Shown here: positions 26,943-38,290 of the stretch, piece by piece | Layout of the letters: every line of letters starts with the position of its first letter | Numbering within the stretch: the stretch's first letter is position 1 | Assembly: GCF_004014715.1 (NCBI RefSeq) | Contig: NZ_CP034835.1 | Coordinates: 558,001 to 622,000 of the forward strand | Source of the DNA: Pseudoalteromonas sp. R3 | GTDB taxonomy: Bacteria > Pseudomonadota > Gammaproteobacteria > Enterobacterales > Alteromonadaceae | Direction: 5' to 3' | DNA length: 64,000 nucleotides | Notes under the pieces: generated by a model | The model's database searches: none | Seen by the model: the letters and a program-made list of their open reading frames with translations, nothing else | Told to the model about the DNA's origin: nothing | Program-made: the position numbers and the translations under genes

Positions 26943-27146
26943 TTAAGACTCCAGTGATCCCAACTGGCGGTTAGATTTCAGGTCTGGTAAAAATAGCAGA
27001 TATACCCATACCACCAGGTTAAAGTAAGGGACTAAGCCGAGTAAGGTAAAAAACAGTTTTGGGTAGCCTTTGTGGCTTGCGCTTCGGTAACATTGTACGG
27101 CGATAACAACGTATATGAGCAACAATATAATAGACAGCTGTACCAT
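26943..27146 (-). CDS. Small two-helix membrane protein
   Basis: A 67-residue protein with two hydrophobic segments (about residues 3-20 and 31-54) joined by a basic turn, and a polar C-terminal tail. I chose the Met at 27146 because GGAGG lies 7 bases before it; the frame is open to 27182 but the extra 12 residues are Gly-rich and lack a site. Family and function are not recognised. It resembles small superinfection- or PspC-like membrane proteins only in shape. Confidence 0.65.
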   Translation of the reverse strand: MVQLSIILLLIYVVIAVQCYRSASHKGYPKLFFTLLGLVPYFNLVVWVYLLFLPDLKSNRQLGSLES

Positions 27147-27310
27147 TGCAATTCCTCCATTTCCATAGCCAGACGTGTCCAAATCCGTTGAATGTCTTGT
27201 AAATACCTGTGTTTCATGTATTTAAAGTGACACGTCAAAATGTACGCTTAATTATAGATGAGAATTACCCAACAGGCAGCTAATTTTTAGTCGAATTTTG
27301 TACAAAAATA

Positions 27311-29821
27311 CTAGCAGGCTGTTTTCTCAGACAAAATAGTTTTCAGTACGGCACTGAGTTGTTCAACCGGTAGTGGGCGTGAAATATAGTAGCCCTGACC
27401 GTAATCAATCCCTATCTCTTTGAGTGCATCAAAAATCTCTTTGCTCTCCACATACTCAGCCACAGAACGCTTATCCAGCGAGTGACTGATGTCATTCACC
27501 GCTTTTACCAGCGCCAGATCGATTGGGTCATTGAGCATGTCACGTACAAATGAGCCATCAATTTTAACGTGTTGGGCTGGCAACTGTTTTAAGTAACTGA
27601 AAGTACTGAATCCGGTACCAAAGTCATCGATAGAAAAGTGACAGCCGAGCTCGTTGAGCTTGGCAATCATAGCCTGAGTCGCGCTAAGGTTATTGATGCT
27701 TGCTGACTCGGTGATCTCAAAAATGATGGCACTGGCGGCCACCTGAAACTCCGCCAGGCAGGACTGAATATGAGGGAGTAAACGCTCATCAAGGAAGGAT
27801 TGAGCCGACAGGTTGACCGAGACCTGGTGTAACTCACGGTGACAGGCAATGGCGCGAATACACTCTCTGATCACACATTGATCCATCAGATAGGTATCAT
27901 TGAGTAATTCCAGTGCCGGGATGAATTGATTCGGATAAACCAGGTTATCGTCAACACGTAACCGTAACAGAGCTTCGAAATAAGCTACCTGATTGCGTTT
28001 AAAGTCCCAGATAGGCTGATAGTGCAGCTCAATATGGTTGTTTTGCAGTGCCTGTCGGACATTGTGTCCCCATTCTAACCCAGTTTGCAGAGTACTGTTC
28101 TGGGCATCTTCTTTACTGTAACAGTGGACCAGATTACGGCCCAGATTCTTGGCAATATACAGCGCAATATCGGCCTGCTTTAGGCACTCACTCGGATCAC
28201 TGTTCTGCTGTGTAACCTGCGTTAAACCAATAGAGCAGCTGATGGTATAGCTCGCTTCCTCTGAATGGAACTGATGATGCTCAATGGCACTACAGACACT
28301 TTCAGCCAGCATATGTGCATCCAGCAGCGGTGTATGCTTCAGCAAAATCGCGAACTCATCGCCACCTATGCGGAAAATCAAATGCTCATCGGCGATGTGC
28401 TCACCAAATAGCTGTGCCACCTCTTTGAGGACAATGTCACCTTGCTGGTGACCTTTACTGTCATTGATGATTTTAAAGTGATCCAGATCTATATAGATCA
28501 GCGCATGTTCTAGGTGCACATCATGTTTGGCCTGCTCGCAGAGGACATTCAATTGCTGATCAAAATAGTAGCGGTTATGCAGCCCTGTCAGGGTGTCATG
28601 CAGTGCAAGGTGGCGCAGCTGCAACTCGGCTTGTTTACGCTCATGAATATTGTCTATGGTTGCAGTAATAGTCGCAGTACTGGTGACGTTCTTGATTAGC
28701 TGAAAGCGACACTCAACCCATATAGGGCATTGATTACTTTGCATTACCTGCAGTTCAAGTAGCGCTGACTGCTGTTCGCCTTGCTGTACTTTTGTCAGCA
28801 CCGATGCCAGTTTGTCACGGTGCTCTGCCAGCACATAGTCGAACATGCTGGTGTGCAGACTGGCTTTTAATTTGTGGCCTACCAGCTGTTCCCACGCAGG
28901 GTTTAAAAAGCGGATAACACCCGCTGTATCCAGCTCCATTACTACCGTATTGAGGTGTAGCAAAATGCGCTGATGCGCCGAGAACAGATCTTTATAGCGT
29001 CGCTCGCTACGGCTCAGTTGCTCTACTTTTTCTGCAAACTCAGCATAGCTCACCATAAAGTCTTCGCGGCGCGCGGCGTGGTCGCATACTTTACTCAGTA
29101 AGGACAAATCATAGGGAGCACGCACAAAGTCGGTGACGCCCAGCAGCAAAAGCTGTTCGGCATAGTCAGCATCGCGGTTGTCTATGATAGTCACAATAGC
29201 CTGACTGGGTTTATGCTGCAGAATATTTGCCACCAGCTCTTTGCCGGCATCACTGTGTGTTGCCGTCGCATCCAACAGCACAATGGCAAATTCACTTTGC
29301 AGGAACTGCGACAGTGCCCCATTAGTGGTGGTAACATGTGTGGTGGTGAAATTCAGCGATAAATGCTGGCAGATCTCATCGGCACGGGTTTGGTCTGGTT
29401 CGAGCAACAATAAGTTTAAGCGACTGCTTTTTTCTAAGTGCGTCGATAATACATTCGCCAATACCTGAGGCAGTACATCCTGGCGTTCCAGAGGCAGTAC
29501 AGCATCTATGCTGTAACTACGGGCGGTGGTTTCGGCAATACGTTCACAGTAGGTGGGCGGCGTCAGTACAATTGGCGTATTTTTAGGCGTTTTTAACAGC
29601 CCGGAGCGTACCATACGCGAGAATCGCCAGCCATCAATCTTGCCAACATTAAGCCCGGTAATGATCAAATCAACAGCCTGGCGTTTTAATACGCCCAGCG
29701 CTGCCTGTGTGTCATTGTGCTCAACAATGTCAAAGACATTCAGTGAGGACAGCGTTTTGACGATCAGCTGTCGCTCTTGTTGATCCGCATTGACCAGCAA
29801 TAATGTAAGTTGCTTCGCCAT
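27311..29821 (-). CDS. Dual-receiver PAS-GGDEF-EAL cyclic-di-GMP regulator
   Basis: An 836-residue cytoplasmic protein. The order is REC-like domain 1 (about 5-120), REC-like domain 2 (about 133-250), a short coiled coil, PAS (about 270-390), GGDEF (about 400-560) and EAL (about 575-830). GGDEF is intact (RIGGDEFAIL) and so is EAL (YFEALLRLR, DDFGTGFS), so both cyclase and phosphodiesterase activity are possible. The first receiver has Gly where the phospho-acceptor Asp should be (DLIITGLNV). The second keeps an Asp (VLLDATA) but has Arg instead of the conserved Lys (FVRAP). The gene is monocistronic. No membrane segment is visible. Confidence 0.88.
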   Translation of the reverse strand: MAKQLTLLLVNADQQERQLIVKTLSSLNVFDIVEHNDTQAALGVLKRQAVDLIITGLNVGKIDGWRFSRMVRSGLLKTPKNTPIVLTPPTYCERIAETTARSYSIDAVLPLERQDVLPQVLANVLSTHLEKSSRLNLLLLEPDQTRADEICQHLSLNFTTTHVTTTNGALSQFLQSEFAIVLLDATATHSDAGKELVANILQHKPSQAIVTIIDNRDADYAEQLLLLGVTDFVRAPYDLSLLSKVCDHAARREDFMVSYAEFAEKVEQLSRSERRYKDLFSAHQRILLHLNTVVMELDTAGVIRFLNPAWEQLVGHKLKASLHTSMFDYVLAEHRDKLASVLTKVQQGEQQSALLELQVMQSNQCPIWVECRFQLIKNVTSTATITATIDNIHERKQAELQLRHLALHDTLTGLHNRYYFDQQLNVLCEQAKHDVHLEHALIYIDLDHFKIINDSKGHQQGDIVLKEVAQLFGEHIADEHLIFRIGGDEFAILLKHTPLLDAHMLAESVCSAIEHHQFHSEEASYTISCSIGLTQVTQQNSDPSECLKQADIALYIAKNLGRNLVHCYSKEDAQNSTLQTGLEWGHNVRQALQNNHIELHYQPIWDFKRNQVAYFEALLRLRVDDNLVYPNQFIPALELLNDTYLMDQCVIRECIRAIACHRELHQVSVNLSAQSFLDERLLPHIQSCLAEFQVAASAIIFEITESASINNLSATQAMIAKLNELGCHFSIDDFGTGFSTFSYLKQLPAQHVKIDGSFVRDMLNDPIDLALVKAVNDISHSLDKRSVAEYVESKEIFDALKEIGIDYGQGYYISRPLPVEQLSAVLKTILSEKTAC

Positions 29822-30087
29822 GGTGTTACTGCCTTAAACCCATGAAATAAGTAAACAAGTTTATGCCCTTTCTGTCGATGAAGTGTCTCGCGGTATGTAC
29901 CTTAGAAGACCCGGGGCTGGGTCGTTTGCTGTATGGCACGTTTTAGCTGCGAAATTTCGTACAATAGCGACTAGATTAAAGCTATTTTGGGGCACTGACA
30001 AGCGTTACATAGTTTTACCTCAACACTTGATTTAGCGTAGGCGGATCACTAGACTTGGCGCCTATTTGCATTAATTTGAGGTCTTCT

Positions 30088-31128
30088 ATGCGCGTTGCTG
30101 ACTTTAGTTTTGAACTCCCTGATGAGCTGATCGCTCGCCACCCTAAAAAAGAACGCTCCAGCAGTCGTTTGTTAACGCTCGATGGCAACACGGGTGAATT
30201 ACAGCATAAAGTGTTTAAGGATATTGTCGATCTGATCAATCCGGAAGATCTCATAATTTTCAATAATACCAAAGTGATCCCGGCGCGTATGTTTGGTCAA
30301 AAGGCCACCGGTGGTAAGCTGGAAGTATTGGTTGAACGGGTATTGGATGAGCACAGTGTGCTGGCTCATGTGCGTGCCAGTAAATCACCGAAAGAAGGCA
30401 CCGAGATCCTGCTTGAAGGCAAAGCGACAGCCACTATGGTGGCCCGCCACGGTGAACTGTTTGAGCTTAAGTTCCATGGTGATTCATCGGTATTGTCTAT
30501 CCTGGACGAAATCGGTCATATGCCTTTACCTCCTTATATTGATCGCCCTGATGACGAGGAAGACAAAGAGCGCTATCAGACCGTGTATGGTGAAAAGCCA
30601 GGTGCCGTCGCTGCGCCCACCGCTGGCCTGCATTTTGATGACGAGCTTATGGCACAATTGAAAGATAAGGGCGTTGAGATGGCGTTTGTCACTTTACATG
30701 TCGGTGCGGGTACTTTTCAGCCGGTAAGAGTTGAGAACGTCAACGACCACCATATGCACTCAGAGTATATCGAAGTGCCTCAGGATGTCGTTGATGCCAT
30801 TGCGGCAGCACGTCATCGCGGTGGTCGGGTTATTGCGATTGGCACAACGTCGGTACGCTCGCTGGAGTCGGCTGCCAAAGCGCACCCGCAGGAGCTGAAA
30901 CCTTTTTATGGCGATACAGACATCTTTATTTACCCGGGCTATCAGTTCCAGGTGGTGGACGCCATGGTCACCAATTTTCACTTGCCCGAGTCGACGCTGA
31001 TCATGCTGGTCAGTGCGTTTGCGGGTCAGTCACATATTATGCATGCTTATGAGACGGCGATTGCTGAGCAATATCGCTTCTTCAGCTATGGTGATGCCAT
31101 GTTCCTGACTAAACAGGACAATGCATAA
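30088..31128 (+). CDS. queA: tRNA preQ1(34) S-adenosylmethionine ribosyltransferase-isomerase
   Basis: A 346-residue QueA, which adds the ribosyl part of S-adenosylmethionine to preQ1 in tRNA to make epoxyqueuosine. [19 protein letters not shown] is the standard start; the frame is open 33 bases further upstream but the family starts here, behind GAGG. Other family motifs are [19 protein letters not shown] and [10 protein letters not shown]. It precedes tgt, the enzyme acting just before it in the pathway, but a terminator separates them. Upstream, 29822-30087 holds no gene. Confidence 0.96.
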   Translation: MRVADFSFELPDELIARHPKKERSSSRLLTLDGNTGELQHKVFKDIVDLINPEDLIIFNNTKVIPARMFGQKATGGKLEVLVERVLDEHSVLAHVRASKSPKEGTEILLEGKATATMVARHGELFELKFHGDSSVLSILDEIGHMPLPPYIDRPDDEEDKERYQTVYGEKPGAVAAPTAGLHFDDELMAQLKDKGVEMAFVTLHVGAGTFQPVRVENVNDHHMHSEYIEVPQDVVDAIAAARHRGGRVIAIGTTSVRSLESAAKAHPQELKPFYGDTDIFIYPGYQFQVVDAMVTNFHLPESTLIMLVSAFAGQSHIMHAYETAIAEQYRFFSYGDAMFLTKQDNA

Positions 31129-31135
31129 GCCTTGT

Positions 31136-31161
31136 AAACCCAGCCGAACGGCTGGGTTTTT
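31136..31161 (+). terminator. Rho-independent terminator of queA
   Basis: AAACCCAGCC-GAAC-GGCTGGGTTT forms a perfect 10-bp stem ending in a T5 run, seven bases after the queA stop. It isolates queA from the tgt-yajC-secD-secF operon. Confidence 0.85.
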
Positions 31162-31287
31162 CTGTTTTAAACCGTGAATTCTGTGGCCTTGCGCTTTAAA
31201 GTGCTATTTTAGCCCCAATATTAATGCCGTTATGGTAGAATCTGGCGGTTTTCAAAGTTGTCGGGTGTGGTGCCCGGCCTGGAATAA

Positions 31288-32441
<1,154 letters not shown>

Positions 32442-32474
32442 CAGTTTGCAATAAAAATTAAATGAGGAAGAGCT

Positions 32475-32813
32475 ATGAGCTTATTTATGTCTAGCGCGCA
32501 TGCCAGCACGGCAGCCGCAGCACCAGCCGGTGGTGAGTGGAGCATGTTGATCATGCTAGGTATTTTCGGTCTGGTATTTTATTTCCTGATCTACCGTCCA
32601 CAAGCTAAGCGTGTGAAAGAGCACAAAGACTTAATGGGTGCGCTGACTAAAGGTGATGAAGTACTGACTCAGGGTGGTCTGGTCGGTAAAATCACTAAGG
32701 TTGCAGAAGACAAAGATTTTATCGTTATTGCTCTGAATGATCAGGCTGAGGTAACGGTACAAAAATCAGCGGTTTCAGCTGTGCTACCAAAAGGCACAAT
32801 GAAATCGCTATAA
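32475..32813 (+). CDS. yajC: Preprotein translocase subunit YajC
   Basis: A 112-residue inner-membrane protein. One hydrophobic helix (about residues 23-43, ending FYFLIYRPQAKR) is followed by a basic cytoplasmic domain with LTKGDEVLTQGGLVGKI. It associates with SecDF and SecYEG. It starts 33 bases after the corrected tgt end and 21 bases before secD. Length and order match the family. Confidence 0.95.
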   Translation: MSLFMSSAHASTAAAAPAGGEWSMLIMLGIFGLVFYFLIYRPQAKRVKEHKDLMGALTKGDEVLTQGGLVGKITKVAEDKDFIVIALNDQAEVTVQKSAVSAVLPKGTMKSL

Positions 32814-32834
32814 ACCAGCAATAAGGATGATCCA

Positions 32835-34694
32835 GTGTTAAACAAGTATCCAATGTGGAAATATTTACTTGTACTCGCTGTATTGGCCGTAGGTATCTTA
32901 TACGCTACACCAAACCTGTATGGTCGTGATCCGGCCATACAGGTTTCTGGTACTAAAGGTACCAATGCCGATCTCAGTGTGCTTGACCAAGTAAATGAAA
33001 CACTTAAAGACAACAACCTCACCGTAAAATCGAGTGCTCTGGAAGATGGCCAGGTGCTGATCCGTTTCACTAATGTGGAAGATCAGCTTAAGGCGCAGGA
33101 TTTGCTGCGTAATACCCTCAGTGATGATTATATCTCTGCCATCAACATGTCACCTGCCCAACCTGACTGGCTGAAGAACTTGGGTGCCAACCCAATGAAG
33201 TTGGGTCTGGATTTGAGCGGGGGCGTTCACTTTACGATGGAAGTTGACATGGCCACGGCCATGGACAAAGCATTCGAACAGATGGAGCAGGACTACAAGA
33301 GCGATCTAAGAGAAGAAAAACTACGTTATCGTTCAATTCGTCGTGTTGCCAATAGTGACCGTATTCAGGTAGTTATGCGCTCTGAAGAAGACAGAGATGC
33401 GGCTGAGCGGTTCCTGAAAAATCGTTACCCGGGTAACCTGTTTATCAACGACAGCAGTAATGGTCTGGCGTTCTTCTCAACGCTGAGTGAGCCAAAGATT
33501 AAAGAGCTACGCGACTACGCCATCAAACAAAATGAGACCATCATTCGTAATCGTATCAACCAGCTGGGCGTGGCAGAGCCGAATGTACAACGGCAAGGTG
33601 CAGAGCGAATTATTGTTCAGCTACCTGGTGTACAGGATACTGCGCGTGCGAAAGAGATCTTAGGAGCTACGGCCACGCTTGAATTCCGCGAAGTGGATCA
33701 AAACGCCGATGCGCGTGCTGCGGCGCAAGGTCGAGTACCTCCGGGTTCAGAAGTGATCATGCACCAGGCTGGCTATCCGGTTGTTGTGAAAAAGCGTGTG
33801 GTACTGGAAGGCTCGCACATCACAGGAGCTCAGTCAGGTCTGGACGAATATCAGCGCCCTAAAGTAAGCATCAACCTTGACTCTAAAGGGGGGGCGAAAA
33901 TGAGTGCCTTTACCAAGCGTGCGATTGGTAAGCCGATGGCAACGGTATTCATAGAGTACAAGCCGTCGGGTAAAGTCGACAAAAATGGTAAGGCCCTGCC
34001 GCCAATTAAAGTGGAAGAAGTGATCAACGTGGCTACCATTCAGGCACGTCTGAACAGTTCATTCCAGATCACCGGGATTAATACGCCAGCTGAAGCACAC
34101 AATCTGAGCCTGCTGCTACGTGCCGGTGCACTGGTTGCACCTATTCAAATTGTGGAAGAACGTACGGTTGGTCCTAGCTTGGGTCAGGAAAACATTCAGG
34201 CAGGTATGACCGCAGTTGTGCTTGGCTTTGCGTTTGTACTGGCATTTATGTTGATGTACTACAAAGGCTTTGGCCTGGTTGCCAATTTGGCACTGGCGGC
34301 CAACCTGGTGATGATTGTGGGTGTTATGTCGATGATCCCAGGTGCGACACTGACCTTACCAGGTATTGCCGGTATTGTATTAACAGTAGGTATGGCGGTC
34401 GATGCCAATGTACTGATCTTCGAGCGTATTCGTGAAGAGTTAGCGGAAGGGCGCAGTCCTCAGCAAGCGGTTCACCATGGTTATGACAGTGCCTTCAGCA
34501 CCATTTTCGACGCCAACATTACCACACTGATCGCCGCTGTGATCCTATTCTCTGTAGGTACAGGTCCGATCGCAGGCTTCGCTGTGACGTTAGCTATTGG
34601 TATTTTAACGTCGATGTTTACAGCTATCGTCGGTACTCGTGCGGTGATTAATGCGGTCATCGGTGGCAAGCGTATTAACTCGCTTTCAATCTAG
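32835..34694 (+). CDS. secD: Protein translocase subunit SecD
   Basis: A 619-residue subunit of the proton-driven SecDF pump that helps pull proteins across the inner membrane. TM1 is at about residues 8-25, then a large periplasmic P1 domain (about 30-440) with [10 protein letters not shown] and [17 protein letters not shown]. Five C-terminal helices carry [14 protein letters not shown], which contains the conserved TM4 Asp. The start is GTG behind AAGGATG. It is 9 bases upstream of secF. Confidence 0.96.
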   Translation: MLNKYPMWKYLLVLAVLAVGILYATPNLYGRDPAIQVSGTKGTNADLSVLDQVNETLKDNNLTVKSSALEDGQVLIRFTNVEDQLKAQDLLRNTLSDDYISAINMSPAQPDWLKNLGANPMKLGLDLSGGVHFTMEVDMATAMDKAFEQMEQDYKSDLREEKLRYRSIRRVANSDRIQVVMRSEEDRDAAERFLKNRYPGNLFINDSSNGLAFFSTLSEPKIKELRDYAIKQNETIIRNRINQLGVAEPNVQRQGAERIIVQLPGVQDTARAKEILGATATLEFREVDQNADARAAAQGRVPPGSEVIMHQAGYPVVVKKRVVLEGSHITGAQSGLDEYQRPKVSINLDSKGGAKMSAFTKRAIGKPMATVFIEYKPSGKVDKNGKALPPIKVEEVINVATIQARLNSSFQITGINTPAEAHNLSLLLRAGALVAPIQIVEERTVGPSLGQENIQAGMTAVVLGFAFVLAFMLMYYKGFGLVANLALAANLVMIVGVMSMIPGATLTLPGIAGIVLTVGMAVDANVLIFERIREELAEGRSPQQAVHHGYDSAFSTIFDANITTLIAAVILFSVGTGPIAGFAVTLAIGILTSMFTAIVGTRAVINAVIGGKRINSLSI

Positions 34695-34703
34695 GAGACG
34701 AAG

Positions 34704-35645
34704 ATGCAGTTATTAAAAATCAAAGACACTATCCGCTTTATGGCGGCGCGCAAAGTGTCTATGGCGTTTTCTGCGCTACTGATCCTGGCATCTATTTTCA
34801 GCCTGGCTTACAAGGGTATGAATATGGGTCTGGATTTCACCGGTGGTACCGCGGTTGAAGTGGGTTTTTCTCAGCCTGCTGACTTGCCTAAAGTACGAAG
34901 CACATTGGCAGAAAGTGGTTTCCCTGATGCGTCTGTCACCTTGTTTGGTTCAAGCCAGGACGTGTTGGTGCGCCTTGCCCCTCGTGATGACGTAAAAGCA
35001 GAGATCCTGGGTAATCAGCTGGTCGATGCATTGAAGCAGGTCGACAGCAATGTTGAAATGCGCCGTATTGAGTTTGTCGGTCCAAGTGTGGGTGAAGACC
35101 TCAAAGAGCAGGGGGGTCTGGCAATGCTGACTGCCCTGCTGTGTATCCTTATCTATGTTGCGTTTCGCTTTGAGTGGCGTTTTGCCGTTGGTGCCGTCGC
35201 GGCTTTGTTCCACGACGTGATCCTGACTATGGGTTTGTTCTCACTACTGGGTTTAGAGTTTGACCTGACTATTCTGGCCGCTATCCTGGCCGTAATTGGT
35301 TACTCACTCAACGATACCATAGTTGTATCTGACCGGATCCGTGAAAACTTCCGTAAGGTTCGTATCGACGATACGCTTGAGATCATTGATATCTCACTGA
35401 CTCAGACACTGAACCGTACCTTAGTGACATCAATCACTACTATTTTGGTACTAATTGCACTCTTTGTTTGGGGCGGCCAGACTATCCATGGTTTTGCGAC
35501 TGCACTGCTATTTGGTGTATTCATTGGTACTTACTCGTCGGTCTACGTGGCCAGCTCGGTAGCCGTTACTATGGGTGTCAGCAAAGAAGACCTGATCCCG
35601 GTTGAGGTGGAAAAAGAAGGCGCCGATCTGGATGCCATGCCATAA
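34704..35645 (+). CDS. secF: Protein translocase subunit SecF
   Basis: A 313-residue partner of SecD with six helices and a small periplasmic domain. Family motifs are GLDFTGGTAVEV near residue 37 and GYSLNDTIVVSDRIREN in the C-terminal half. It follows secD by 9 bases behind a GGAG site and ends the operon; a strong terminator lies 20 bases after the stop. Confidence 0.96.
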   Translation: MQLLKIKDTIRFMAARKVSMAFSALLILASIFSLAYKGMNMGLDFTGGTAVEVGFSQPADLPKVRSTLAESGFPDASVTLFGSSQDVLVRLAPRDDVKAEILGNQLVDALKQVDSNVEMRRIEFVGPSVGEDLKEQGGLAMLTALLCILIYVAFRFEWRFAVGAVAALFHDVILTMGLFSLLGLEFDLTILAAILAVIGYSLNDTIVVSDRIRENFRKVRIDDTLEIIDISLTQTLNRTLVTSITTILVLIALFVWGGQTIHGFATALLFGVFIGTYSSVYVASSVAVTMGVSKEDLIPVEVEKEGADLDAMP

Positions 35646-35664
35646 TCAACCAGCAATGTAATAG

Positions 35665-35692
35665 AAAGCCGCGATTGTATCGCGGCTTTTTT
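35665..35692 (+). terminator. Rho-independent terminator of the sec operon
   Basis: AAGCCGCGAT-TGT-ATCGCGGCTT is a perfect 10-bp stem that runs directly into six T residues. Confidence 0.92.
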
Positions 35693-35713
35693 GTCATCAC
35701 CGGAGGGAATATA

Positions 35714-36298
35714 ATGCGTAAGGAATTATCTACCGTATTACTGGGCCTGGCTTTGTTCGGCTGCTCAGAACCGTCAGAGCAGATGGTTAATGCCCAGACT
35801 GCTCCATCAGCAGAGTCTGATAATGAGATCGAAACCTACCAGTTACTCGCCAGCGAACTGCTTAAGGACATTCGTATTCAAAGTGATGCCAGTTTGGTTC
35901 GTACCCAAGCTGACAATCTGATACAACAGGGCAGCCTGGTACTTGACGCATTTAATCTCGCATATCCGCAGTGTCAGTCCTACTTTAACGCTGTGCAGAC
36001 AATCAGGGAGTCACTGAGCGGCTTGTCACTAGATGAGCTGGAACAAGGTTATCATGATGGTAATAAACTACCTGAGTTGCCTGACCCGGTTTGTTATCAT
36101 GGCAAAGAACTGATGCTGCATCCTGCCAGGGTATTAATCATAGTTAAAGATGGCTTAGGTGATGACGAAGTATATCTGGAAGCTGAGTTGGAAATGGTTG
36201 AAGCCATGGCACATGCTGAGCAGGTTAAACAGGCAATCAAGCGTTTTGAAGCAGCAGTGGACGAACAGGCAATTGCAAATGATTCAACATCAAATTAG
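35714..36298 (+). CDS. Hypothetical acidic lipoprotein
   Basis: A 194-residue lipoprotein: signal peptide MRKELSTVLLGLALFGC with Cys17 as the lipid site (Leu-Phe-Gly-Cys). The mature part is acidic and helical, with two cysteines (in YPQCQSYF and PVCYHG) that could form a disulfide. I chose the Met at 35714, behind GGAGGG; the frame is open to 35675 but that part overlaps the sec terminator. No family is recognised. The downstream EAL gene has its own promoter-like site, so linkage in function is not implied. Confidence 0.7.
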   Translation: MRKELSTVLLGLALFGCSEPSEQMVNAQTAPSAESDNEIETYQLLASELLKDIRIQSDASLVRTQADNLIQQGSLVLDAFNLAYPQCQSYFNAVQTIRESLSGLSLDELEQGYHDGNKLPELPDPVCYHGKELMLHPARVLIIVKDGLGDDEVYLEAELEMVEAMAHAEQVKQAIKRFEAAVDEQAIANDSTSN

Positions 36299-36312
36299 GT
36301 ACAATTATCCTT

Positions 36313-36346
36313 TTGACATATAACTGTCATGTAAAATTGATAATTT
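36313..36346 (+). promoter_or_regulatory. Pho-box-like site before the EAL-CBS-GGDEF gene
   Basis: TTGACATATAACTGTCAT (36313-36330) has a perfect second half-site CTGTCAT, a first half-site TTGACAT with two mismatches, and the A/T-rich 4-base spacer ATAA of good Pho boxes. -10 candidates are GATAAT at 36339 (8 bp after the box) or TAATTT at 36341 (10 bp). TTGACA itself could instead be an ordinary -35, but no good -10 sits 16-18 bp from it. Confidence 0.6.
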
Positions 36347-36385
36347 GCTCGATTATCAATCAAACCTCATCTTGGTCATCGAGCA

Positions 36386-38168
36386 GTGGACTCAACGCAG
36401 ATCCTTTTGGATGAAATCATCGCAAATAAAGCCGTTTATACGGCATTCCAGCCAATCTATGACTTGGCGAAGGAGCAGGTGCTGGGCTTTGAAGCGCTCA
36501 GTCGTGGCAAGCGGGGGTCTGCGCTGGAGCAACCCGACAGCTTGTTTGCGGCAGCCAGTCGCTATGACCGACTATCAGAGCTGGAGCTGCTATGTCGTCA
36601 AAGAGCGATTACGCAATTTATGGCGCTGCAATTACCCGGTAAGCTGTTTCTCAACGTCAGTCCAAAAGCACTGCTGGATCCACGTCACCCCAAAGGTGAA
36701 ACCTTGCATCTGGTTGAGCAGGCTGGGCTGGCAGCCAACCGCATTGTGATCGAGGTCACTGAGCAGGACAAGGTGGATGACGGTTTCTTACTGTTAAAAA
36801 CCATCGCTCATTACCGCCAACTGGGGTTCACCATTGCCATCGATGATTTGGGCGCGGGCTATTCCGGGCTGAAGCAATGGTCTGAATTGTGTCCTGATTT
36901 TGTTAAAGTGGATCGCTACTTTATTGATTATTGCGACCAGAGCATTGTCAAACGTGAATTTCTGAAATCTATCATTGAACTGGCCAAAGCAACCAATACA
37001 GCGGTCATTGCTGAAGGGATAGAGCGCATGGAAGAGCTCGCTTTGCTGGAGCAACTGGGGATAGTGAATGCTCAGGGATATCTGCTGGCTAAGCCCAGTG
37101 AACGTCCGCACCGCGAGATGATCAATTTGACTCAGCATCGTCATACTAGCAATCAGGACAATCCATTTGAGCAGTCTATTGCTATAGGCTGGCTGGCCAA
37201 AGATGTGGCAGCCATTCACACCTGTACACAATGCCTGGATGCCCACAGACACTTTGAACGCGATAAACGACTGATGAGCCTGACTGTGGTCAATGACGCC
37301 AGAGAGCCGGTTGGCTTACTGCACCGCGATCAACTCACCGAAGTTTTTGCTGCGCCCTATGGCCATGCCTTGTTCGATAAAAAACCGGTGACAGAGCTAA
37401 TGGATAAACAGCCCCTGATCGTCGATGAGCAGGAACAACTCGATAGCGTTAGTCAGCTTATTACTGAACATGAATTCGATATTCGGCGACATATAATCAT
37501 TACCCGGGAAGGTCGCTATCTGGGGCTGGCACCACTGCGTGATATTCTCAAGCACATCACCGACGAGAAAATTCGCCATGCACAACATGCTAACCCGCTC
37601 ACCATGTTGCCAGGCAATGTGGCTATTAATGAGGCCATTGAACAGCGTCTGCGTGCTATGCACGGATTTTCGCTGGCCTATATAGACCTTAACCACTTTA
37701 AGCAGTTTAATGACCTGTATGGCTATGCCAGTGGCGACAGTGTGATCAAGTTGCTGGCCGAGGTGACGGTTGCCGTATGCAAGCACAGTCATTGCTTTGT
37801 GGGCCACATAGGTGGCGATGACTTTATGGTGGTATTCGATAAGGACGATGCAGAAACTTTGTGCCATGAGATAATTCAGCGTTTTGAAGCTCAGTCGAAG
37901 GCTTTTTTTTACCCCAGAACATGTGGCAGCTGGTGGTTACTGGGCCAGTAATCGGGAAGGGCAGAAGCAATTTGTTCCTTTGCTGACTTTATCGATCGGA
38001 CTGGTTTCGCCGGACGTAGAATCTTGTAGCAACAGCCATCAGGTTGCAGCACTGGCAACAGATGCTAAGAAAGAGGCCAAGCGATATCGTAATAGTTATT
38101 TGTTCGTCTGCAATCGCCGTAAACCCAGTGCTCCCGTGGTACGTTTAGACGCGGTCAGCAGCGTATAA
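36386..38168 (+). CDS. EAL-CBS-GGDEF cyclic-di-GMP protein (single-base frameshift)
   Basis: A 593-residue cytoplasmic protein once corrected. EAL domain about residues 5-245 (FEALSRG, EVTEQ, DDLGAGYS), CBS pair about 255-375, GGDEF-type domain about 385-590 (active site GGDDF). The frame breaks at the T8 run at 37903-37910; reading T7 joins AFFYPRT to the continuation TPEHVAAGGYW, ending at 38168. The start is GTG at 36386 with a weak site. EAL looks catalytically complete, and GGDDF may or may not cyclise GTP. A Pho-box-like site upstream suggests phosphate control. An insertion error in the sequence is the likely cause of the break. Confidence 0.82.
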
Positions 38169-38290
38169 TACCAACTTCACTTGAGTATTGTTGCAGTTAA
38201 GTACGCTAAGGTGTAATTTGAGAGTCAACAACATTAGCGCCTGAGATACTCGTTTTCAGGGCGGACAATTCAATGTGAGCTAGGTGGTGT

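Noticed and set aside
36313..36341. An ordinary sigma-70 promoter using TTGACA as the -35
   Set aside because: No good -10 lies at 16-18 bp; the Pho-box reading explains more bases. Kept as an alternative.
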